DNA of 64,000 nt, taken from positions 248,001 to 312,000 of the forward strand of contig NZ_CANMYE010000004.1 of assembly GCF_947502065.1 (NCBI RefSeq), given 5' to 3'. The DNA comes from an uncultured Pseudoteredinibacter sp. GTDB taxonomy: Bacteria > Pseudomonadota > Gammaproteobacteria > Pseudomonadales > Cellvibrionaceae. The position numbers were made by a program, and so were the translations under genes. The notes beneath the pieces were generated by a model, which worked only from the letters and a program-made list of their open reading frames with translations, had not been told where the DNA came from and did no database searches. This document shows, in pieces, positions 58,205 through 64,000 of this stretch. Numbering within the stretch: the stretch's first letter is position 1; each line of letters begins with the position of its first letter.

Positions 58205-58885
58205 TTAAACCTTGGCCAATTCTTTGCGCATATTATCAATCGCAACGCGATAATCTTCTTTGCCAAAAATAGCAGAGCCCGCAACAAAGGTATCAGCACC
58301 CGCTTTGGCGATCTCGTAGATATTATCAGCTGTTACGCCACCATCAATTTCAAGGCGAATCGAAGCTCCACTATTGGCCTCAATCTCATCAATCATACGA
58401 CGAGCTTCGCGCAGTTTATCCAAGGTATAGGGAATAAACTTCTGGCCCCCGTAGCCCGGGTTTACCGACATCAATAACAACATATCCAATTGCGGCAGTA
58501 CATGTCGGACAGCATCAATGGGGGTAGCAGGGTTCAACACCAAGCCTGCTTTACAGCCCTTTTGCTTAATAAGCTGTATGGAGCGATCCACATGACGTGA
58601 CGCTTCCGGGTGAAAAGTAATGTAATCGGCGCCCGCATCAGCAAACATGGAGATCATGTCATCGACCGGCTCCACCATTAAATGCACATCGATTGGGGCA
58701 CTAATGCCGTATTTTCTTAATGCCTGACACACCATTGGACCAATGGTCAGGTTGGGCACATAGTGATTATCCATCACATCAAAATGAACAATATCGGCAC
58801 CACTGTCCAATACGGTTTCAACCTCTTCACCAAGGCGGGCGAAATCTGCGGCAAGTATAGACGGAGCTATTTTGAAGTCTTTCAT
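58205..58885 (-). CDS. rpe: Ribulose-phosphate 3-epimerase
   Basis: Interconverts ribulose 5-phosphate and xylulose 5-phosphate in the pentose phosphate pathway. From ATG 58885 it has 226 residues, the family length: [64 protein letters not shown] and FVAGSAIFG. The frame runs on to 59002, but the extra 39 residues are not family-like. It is divergent from the DUF3530 gene. Confidence 0.98.
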   Translation of the reverse strand: MKDFKIAPSILAADFARLGEEVETVLDSGADIVHFDVMDNHYVPNLTIGPMVCQALRKYGISAPIDVHLMVEPVDDMISMFADAGADYITFHPEASRHVDRSIQLIKQKGCKAGLVLNPATPIDAVRHVLPQLDMLLLMSVNPGYGGQKFIPYTLDKLREARRMIDEIEANSGASIRLEIDGGVTADNIYEIAKAGADTFVAGSAIFGKEDYRVAIDNMRKELAKV

Positions 58886-59015
58886 GGCTATTTTAAGAAT
58901 CCAGGCTAAATCAAAGGTGCTATTGTAGCTTGCGGCCGCAGAACTGTCACAAGCCGCTATAATAAAGCCACGGCTTTTTGCCGATACAACGTTGAATTCC
59001 AACAGTGATTAAATA

Positions 59016-60149
59016 ATGGGCTCTTTTAGCATTATGACTTTTGCCACAGATCTTTTTCGTAAGGCTTTACTGTGCCTGCTACTAAGCAGCCCCTTTCCGA
59101 CTTGGGCCCAAGAAGACACACAAACATCGCCAGAGCCCCAGGCCGAACAAAACGGGGGCGAGAAGCCCTCTCCGGCACCAGCCCCTGCCGCAATAGAACG
59201 CCCTAAACTGGATAAGCAGCATATCGCCATGCAATCCATGGCAGCCCTGGCCCAAGCAAGCGACCCAGATACTGTTTTGTGGCTAGGTGAAGGGGCGGAT
59301 AGCTTTTTGGCGATATACCAAGCGGCATGGCAGCCCGTCCCTAATGGCGCGGCTATAATCCTGCATGCCGACGGACAACATGCTCTGTGGCCAGAGACAA
59401 GCAAGGTACTAAGCGAAAACTTAGCCAAGCACGGTTGGACAAGCTTATCTATCAGCTTACCCGAGGCGCTAGCAGCCAGCATTCCGCAAAGGCAATACAC
59501 AGCGATTAATAACGCTGAGGAAGGTGATAAAACACCAACAGAGGTAGCGGATACTACAGCCGCCAATGAGGCACAAGCAACGCCAGAAAACACTACAGCT
59601 AACGCTGAGGCCACGATGGCAGAAGAGAGCACACTGCCAACACCGGAATCCGTAAACATGAGTATCGACCCTGAGACCCAGGCTTTCGAGCGTTTGATGG
59701 AAAGCTATGAGTACCTGCGTCAACAAGGTCTGCTAAATATAGCCATCATTTGCGAAGGCAGTGCTGCGGTGCGGGCTGTTAAAATGATATCGGCAATTCC
59801 GTTACCCGCGCCGAGTAACCCACAAGCTCGGGTGGCCAATCCAGTTGCCGCGCTGGTCAGTATTAATGCTATTCACAACCTACCGCGAGATGCAGATTTC
59901 AAACTACCTACCGCACTGGCTGAGTTGAACATTTCGGTGCTGGATATTTATTTTGATGATAGCGAGCACAGTAAGCGTGATGCTGAAAAGCGCAAAGCAG
60001 AAGCTGCACGAGCTGGCCTAGCGGTTTATCGGCAGCAGCGCCTACCCTTGAATTCCAGCAAATTGGCGCAGGGGGAAAACCCACTGAGCAAAAGAGTGCG
60101 GGGGTTTTTAAATCGCTATGTCAGAGGACGAGCTAAAACCTTGCCTTAA
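59016..60149 (+). CDS. DUF3530 family exported protein
   Basis: A 377-residue protein with an N-terminal signal peptide (LLCLLLSSPFPTWAQ), a low-complexity Pro/Ala/Glu segment (about 35-65), and a domain with alpha/beta-hydrolase-like strands (GAAIILHADGQHALWP, LNIAIICEGSAA, ALVSINAIHNLP, NISVLDIYFDDS). A second Ala/Thr/Glu-rich insert lies at about 165-210. It resembles DUF3530; the usual catalytic Ser motif GxSxG is replaced by CEGSAA. Starts at 59016 and 59034 are both possible. Function unknown. Confidence 0.75.
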   Translation: MGSFSIMTFATDLFRKALLCLLLSSPFPTWAQEDTQTSPEPQAEQNGGEKPSPAPAPAAIERPKLDKQHIAMQSMAALAQASDPDTVLWLGEGADSFLAIYQAAWQPVPNGAAIILHADGQHALWPETSKVLSENLAKHGWTSLSISLPEALAASIPQRQYTAINNAEEGDKTPTEVADTTAANEAQATPENTTANAEATMAEESTLPTPESVNMSIDPETQAFERLMESYEYLRQQGLLNIAIICEGSAAVRAVKMISAIPLPAPSNPQARVANPVAALVSINAIHNLPRDADFKLPTALAELNISVLDIYFDDSEHSKRDAEKRKAEAARAGLAVYRQQRLPLNSSKLAQGENPLSKRVRGFLNRYVRGRAKTLP

Positions 60150-60194
60150 CATAAAACCTTGATTCAAGAAGTTTTAAATAAACCAGATTTTAAT

Positions 60195-60869
60195 TTAGCT
60201 TAAATCGCGGCGAAGCTCTTCTAAGCGATCTACCGTACCAATATCTCGCCAATCGCCATGATGCAGTTGAGCGCTGAGCTTGTTCTGCGCTATCGCTGCA
60301 TCAAAAACTTCACGCAATGGGAAGATCTTTCGTCGCTCAGGGTAATCAGCCACCAAGGTTGGCGACAGTAGCGCAATGCCTGCATAGGTATAACCCTCAT
60401 CTCCCGGCTTACACTGGCACACCTTGCCCTGCTCAAGACTGAAATCACCATGATCTTTAAAGGCCGGATTCGCAACGAAAAGCAAACGCCCCAAATTCTC
60501 ACCTAAAGGCTGATTTAGCAGCTCAATTAATGGGAAATCACACCAAACATCACCGTTTACGAGCACAAAAGGCTCCTCACCCAATATAGGTAATGCGTGA
60601 GAGATGGCGCCAGCGGTTTCTAAGGGTTCAGGCTCTTCACTATATTGAATACCGACGCCTAATTCAGATCCATCACCAAGGGCTTGGATAATTTTCTCAC
60701 CAAGATAAGCCACATTGACAACGATGTCAGTTATTCCCGCCACTTTCAGGCGATCGATTTGATGCTCTATTAGGCTCTTACCAGCGGCCATTAATAAAGG
60801 CTTCGGGGTGTGCCGCGTCAGTGGCTGCATACGTGTCCCCTTGCCCGCCGCTAAGATCATCGCTTTCAT
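60195..60869 (-). CDS. murU: N-acetylmuramate alpha-1-phosphate uridylyltransferase MurU
   Basis: Forms UDP-MurNAc from MurNAc 1-phosphate in the cell-wall recycling bypass known from Pseudomonas, which skips de novo UDP-GlcNAc enolpyruvylation and fosfomycin. It has 224 residues: nucleotide site MILAAGKGTRMQPLTRHTPKPLL, VNGDVWCDF with the metal Asp, and GDWRDIGTVDRLEEL. It lies 63 bases behind amgK, in an operon, as in P. putida. Confidence 0.95.
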   Translation of the reverse strand: MKAMILAAGKGTRMQPLTRHTPKPLLMAAGKSLIEHQIDRLKVAGITDIVVNVAYLGEKIIQALGDGSELGVGIQYSEEPEPLETAGAISHALPILGEEPFVLVNGDVWCDFPLIELLNQPLGENLGRLLFVANPAFKDHGDFSLEQGKVCQCKPGDEGYTYAGIALLSPTLVADYPERRKIFPLREVFDAAIAQNKLSAQLHHGDWRDIGTVDRLEELRRDLS

Positions 60870-60932
60870 AGATATTCCCCGACAGCCTATCGTTTTGCTT
60901 TCTTATCGTCTCAATAAAATTTAAGCGATCAT

Positions 60933-62024
60933 TTAGAGAGCCGCGCGGCTCAAATGTGCGCCTTGCTCACCGGCATGCCGAAAATCCACATACCAACTCT
61001 GCGACTCACACAATGGAATAATTTTGCGCTTAAACCAATCAGCAAATGCGGCAAACTGCGGGTACTTCTCGGCGACCTCAACGGTGTATCTGATCACCAA
61101 AGGCAAATCATTCAAGTAAGCGTGCTTTTTATCACGCAGAGCTAGGCGGGCAAATATACCCAGAACCTTGATATGGCGCTGCAAGCCCATTAAGTCAAAG
61201 TCACACTCGAACTCTTCAAAGCTCAAGTTTGCGCGCAAAGATTCCGGCATTTCGCCCCAATGCTGCTGCAGTGCTTGCTGCACAATCTCATTGGGCCAAT
61301 ACACATAACAGTCTCTGAGCAGTGAAACCAAGTCGTAAGTAATGGGCCCCCACACGGCATCTTGAAAATCGATGAGCGCCAACTCTTCATTAGCCAGCAT
61401 AATATTGCGACTATGAAAATCACGATGCACTAGGCGCTGAGTTTGCCCTGTCGCACTTTCGAGCAATAATTGATAACAGTTTGCCAGCATGGCGGATTCT
61501 TCAGCGCTCAGTTGATAGCCAAGTAATTCAGGTAAAAACCACTGCTGCAGCAAATCCATCTCGCGCTGAAGTACAGACTCGTCATATTGGGGCAAGGCGA
61601 TGGAATTGTCCGTCATCTGCATATTGATCAATAGCTGAGATGAGCGCCCATAGAGAGCTAAGACATTGTCTTTGGCCAAAATGTCGAATAGATGCTCATT
61701 ACCGAAGTCTTCCAGTAAGAAGAAGCCTAAGTCGAGGTTTTTAGCATGAATAGTCGGCGTATTTACCGATATTTCCTTAAGTTTCTCTGCCACTGCGACA
61801 AATTCATGGTTCTTTTCAACTTCAGGCGGAGCATAGACAGCGATTAGATTACCGCCATCCATTTTAGGCTGGCCCGCCAAGCGAAAATAGCAACGAAAGC
61901 CCGCATCACCACCTAATGGCATCAGTTCGGGCTTTTCCTCGAGTTGCAACTGCTGCTGCAGCCAATCGGCTAGCTGTGGGCGGATATCGAGATTGGATTT
62001 TGGGGTGTTATCGGATGCTGACAT
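60933..62024 (-). CDS. amgK: N-acetylmuramate/N-acetylglucosamine kinase AmgK
   Basis: An anomeric sugar kinase supplying MurNAc 1-phosphate to MurU. It has the phosphotransferase fold: GGDAGFRCYFRL in the N-lobe, LLEDFGNEHLFDIL, catalytic loop LVHRDFHSRNIML and metal-binding DFQDAVWGPITYDLVSLLRDCY. From ATG 62024 it has 363 residues, slightly longer than other AmgK proteins; ATG 62069 (15 residues longer) is an alternative, and neither has a clear ribosome binding site. It is divergent from lptD, a conserved pairing. Confidence 0.94.
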   Translation of the reverse strand: MSASDNTPKSNLDIRPQLADWLQQQLQLEEKPELMPLGGDAGFRCYFRLAGQPKMDGGNLIAVYAPPEVEKNHEFVAVAEKLKEISVNTPTIHAKNLDLGFFLLEDFGNEHLFDILAKDNVLALYGRSSQLLINMQMTDNSIALPQYDESVLQREMDLLQQWFLPELLGYQLSAEESAMLANCYQLLLESATGQTQRLVHRDFHSRNIMLANEELALIDFQDAVWGPITYDLVSLLRDCYVYWPNEIVQQALQQHWGEMPESLRANLSFEEFECDFDLMGLQRHIKVLGIFARLALRDKKHAYLNDLPLVIRYTVEVAEKYPQFAAFADWFKRKIIPLCESQSWYVDFRHAGEQGAHLSRAAL

Positions 62025-62302
62025 ACTGATCAAACTACTGGAATTTGGCTGGGACTGTACCTGCCACATAGACAAATGCCAAGCTCGATATCAACAGCCT
62101 GTTATTTTTCAACAGCTTTTGCTCTCTAGAGAGCAATAATGCCTCTCTAGCGGTAGCCAGCATACAATAAGCCAAGTAGAATCGACGGTTTGCCAAAGCT
62201 GCTGACGAGCACCTTCAGCGGCACTAAAAACAACAATATAATGCCGGCGAATATCTCATTTTCCGGCCGCTTGTAGACAAGATAAATTGGGTTTCGAACT
62301 GC

Positions 62303-64000
62303 ATGGCTAAATCTCGCCAACCATTTAGCGCAAGCGATAAGCGCTTTGCCACTCCTGTCCTTGGCCATAAATCAGCACTTGCTGTCGCCATTGCTCTAAT
62401 CAGTAGCGGAGCCGCTCACTGGGCCGCTGCTCAAGAAGACAGTCCTTTATGGGATTGCCAAGCAATCGATGGGAACTGGGCTTGTGAAGCTAAACCTAAC
62501 CCAGAAAGCTACCAGCGCCCCCAGCGCAGCAATGTCTTTTTAGGCGGTTCAAAAGGCCCCGCAGGCAGTGCCGATGCTACATCCGTGCGCAGTTACCACC
62601 CACTGGACTGGGTAAATCAAGAGCAACTCTCTGAAGAACAACGCCAAAAGCTAAGCCCTGGCTGCTGCGGCGCTTTTGTAGAGCCAATGCGAGAAGATGA
62701 AGAAGCCCAACTTGATCCCGATAACGCACCGCTTCGCCTCTCCGCCGATTCGACCGAAGCCATGCAAGAAACCAGCGCCACCTTGGAAGGTGACGTAAAG
62801 ATGATTCAAGGCTACCGCCAACTAGAAGCCGATCGAGCTATGGTTGATCGTGGAACCAGTACAGCAGAATTAGATGGCAATATCCGTTTGCGTGAACCAG
62901 GCGTCTTGATTAAGGGCGATGCCATGGATATGGATATGGACACCGGAGAAGCTAAGGTCCATAACGCCCAGTATGTACTTCATCAACAAGGTATTCATGG
63001 TAGCGCAGGTCAAATCAGCCGATTGCAAGATAAAACCCTAGAGATGACCGAGGCCAGTTACTCTCAATGTGAGCCCGAAGATCCATCTTGGCTTTTGCAA
63101 GGCGCCAGGGTCCACATCGATCCTAAGACTGAGGTCGGAACCGCTAGAGACATTGTTCTACGCGTCAAAGGTGTGCCCGTTTTTTACACCCCCTATTTGC
63201 AATTTCCAGTAGGCGACAAACGTAAGTCAGGCCTATTATTCCCATCGATTAGTTCTGGCGATAGCGGCGGTATAGATTTGGCCGTGCCTTACTATCTTAA
63301 CCTTGCGCCAAATTACGACATGACGCTAACTCCGCGCTATATCAATGATCGCGGTTTTATGCTGGAAACAGAACTGCGCCACCTCAATCAGTATTTTGAA
63401 ACCGAAGCAGATATTGCCTACTTAGCCAAAGACGAAGGCGGTAACGACAGGGACAATCAGCGCCTAGTTAACGAAGGTATTATCAGCGAGGGTCAAGCAA
63501 GCCCTTATCTGGATGAAGATCGCTGGTTAGTCGGCGTAGAGCAAAAAGGTCGCGGCCAGTCTTGGTATTCCCGTATCGACTACACACAAGTAAGTGATCG
63601 TGACTACCTTCGCGATTTAGATACCGCCAGCCTTTCACTCAACAGCGTGAGCGACCTTCGCCAATTAGCATTAGCCGGATACCGCCTAGATAACTGGGAT
63701 GTATCGGTAAAAGCCGAAAAATTTCAAACGATTGTAAATGGCCTAGAATCACCCTATAAGCAATTGCCGACAATCCGAGCGATTGGCAATTATCAATGGG
63801 GTGATTTCAGTGCAGAGCTGTTAAACGAATACAGCCGTTTTGACCACAGCGATAAAGACCGCAATAACAACCGAATTATTGGTGATCGAGCTCGCCTAGA
63901 TTATCGTTTGAGCTGGGATCAACAGTGGGCCTGGGGTTATATTCGCCCAATGATAGGAGCGCGCGCACTTTCCTATCAGCTTGATGATATTAATTTAAAA
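62303..64000 (+). CDS. lptD: LPS-assembly protein LptD (N-terminal part, runs off the window)
   Basis: The outer-membrane barrel that inserts lipopolysaccharide with LptE. The visible 566 codons start at ATG 62303 with a signal peptide (AVAIALISSGAAHWAAA), then a short extra domain (to about 130) with YHPLDWVNQEQLSEEQRQKL and PGCCGAFVEP, whose adjacent cysteines form disulfides in the family. The OstA/LptA-like beta-jellyroll (ATLEGDVKMIQGYRQLEADRAMVDR) follows, then the barrel (VKGVPVFYTPYLQFPVGDKRKSGLLFPS). The frame is open to base 64000. Confidence 0.97.
   Translation, partial: MAKSRQPFSASDKRFATPVLGHKSALAVAIALISSGAAHWAAAQEDSPLWDCQAIDGNWACEAKPNPESYQRPQRSNVFLGGSKGPAGSADATSVRSYHPLDWVNQEQLSEEQRQKLSPGCCGAFVEPMREDEEAQLDPDNAPLRLSADSTEAMQETSATLEGDVKMIQGYRQLEADRAMVDRGTSTAELDGNIRLREPGVLIKGDAMDMDMDTGEAKVHNAQYVLHQQGIHGSAGQISRLQDKTLEMTEASYSQCEPEDPSWLLQGARVHIDPKTEVGTARDIVLRVKGVPVFYTPYLQFPVGDKRKSGLLFPSISSGDSGGIDLAVPYYLNLAPNYDMTLTPRYINDRGFMLETELRHLNQYFETEADIAYLAKDEGGNDRDNQRLVNEGIISEGQASPYLDEDRWLVGVEQKGRGQSWYSRIDYTQVSDRDYLRDLDTASLSLNSVSDLRQLALAGYRLDNWDVSVKAEKFQTIVNGLESPYKQLPTIRAIGNYQWGDFSAELLNEYSRFDHSDKDRNNNRIIGDRARLDYRLSWDQQWAWGYIRPMIGARALSYQLDDINLK

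Noticed and set aside
62147..62368. A 73-codon minus-strand frame between amgK and lptD
   Set aside because: It overlaps the lptD start region and has no family features; it is probably chance.

Overview
The window looks like chromosomal DNA of a free-living, probably marine, gammaproteobacterium (Pseudomonas/Cellvibrio/Marinobacter type). This rests on gene order: two backbones conserved in that group are both present, grpE-dnaK-dnaJ-dapB-carA-carB-greA-yhbY-rlmE-ftsH-folP-glmM-tpiA-secG-tRNA-Leu and recN-fur-bamE-rnfH-ratA-smpB, followed by lptD/amgK-murU. Two Na+-coupled NSS transporters, chemoreceptors, a giant adhesin and porins fit a marine or particle-associated life. No phage, IS transposase or CRISPR array is seen.

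Layout. 1-6735: the N-terminal 2245 codons of a LapA-type giant adhesin on the minus strand, with a retention module, a TAAG protease site, cadherin/VCBS-like domains and at least nine 131-residue Calx-beta-like repeats. Its leader is structured. 7384-8609: a MerR-family regulator fused to a SAM methyltransferase, behind a textbook MerR promoter. 8728-18407: tRNA-Leu, secG, tpiA, glmM, folP, ftsH, rlmE, divergent yhbY, an inserted MFS gene with a REPIN-like element, and greA. 18610-23022: carB and carA. 23379-30658: an accessory block between carA and dapB (chemoreceptor, Calx-beta autotransporter, Crp-like regulator, acyl-CoA synthetase). 30862-31668: dapB. 32084-35472: a second accessory block (chemoreceptor, porin, PstS-like protein). 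35541-39598: dnaJ, dnaK and grpE, with heptamer-repeat arrays between dnaK and dnaJ. 39840-46499: recN, a hypothetical gene, fur, bamE, rnfH, ratA, an NSS transporter and smpB. 46659-52281: a second NSS transporter, a TatD-type nuclease, a CsdA-CsdE fusion, convergent tcdA and a hypothetical gene. 52364-54604: arsJ with its GAPDH partner. 54717-57927: small conserved genes and a gamma-glutamyltransferase. 58205-64000: rpe, a DUF3530 gene, murU, amgK and the start of lptD.

How the genes work together. Housekeeping modules cover the heat-shock chaperones (with a recognisable sigma-32 promoter), SOS repair (recN with a LexA box overlapping its promoter), pyrimidine/arginine precursor synthesis, envelope precursor synthesis (glmM, murU, amgK, dapB) and outer-membrane assembly (bamE, lptD). 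Accessory modules sit at the joints of the conserved backbone: surface attachment, chemosensing, transport and arsenate detoxification. The main items for follow-up are the mosaic adhesin repeats with their leader, the inverted heptamer arrays, the chemoreceptor-porin-binding-protein trio, the MerR-methyltransferase fusion, the CsdA-CsdE fusion facing tcdA, and the arsJ module without a local arsR.
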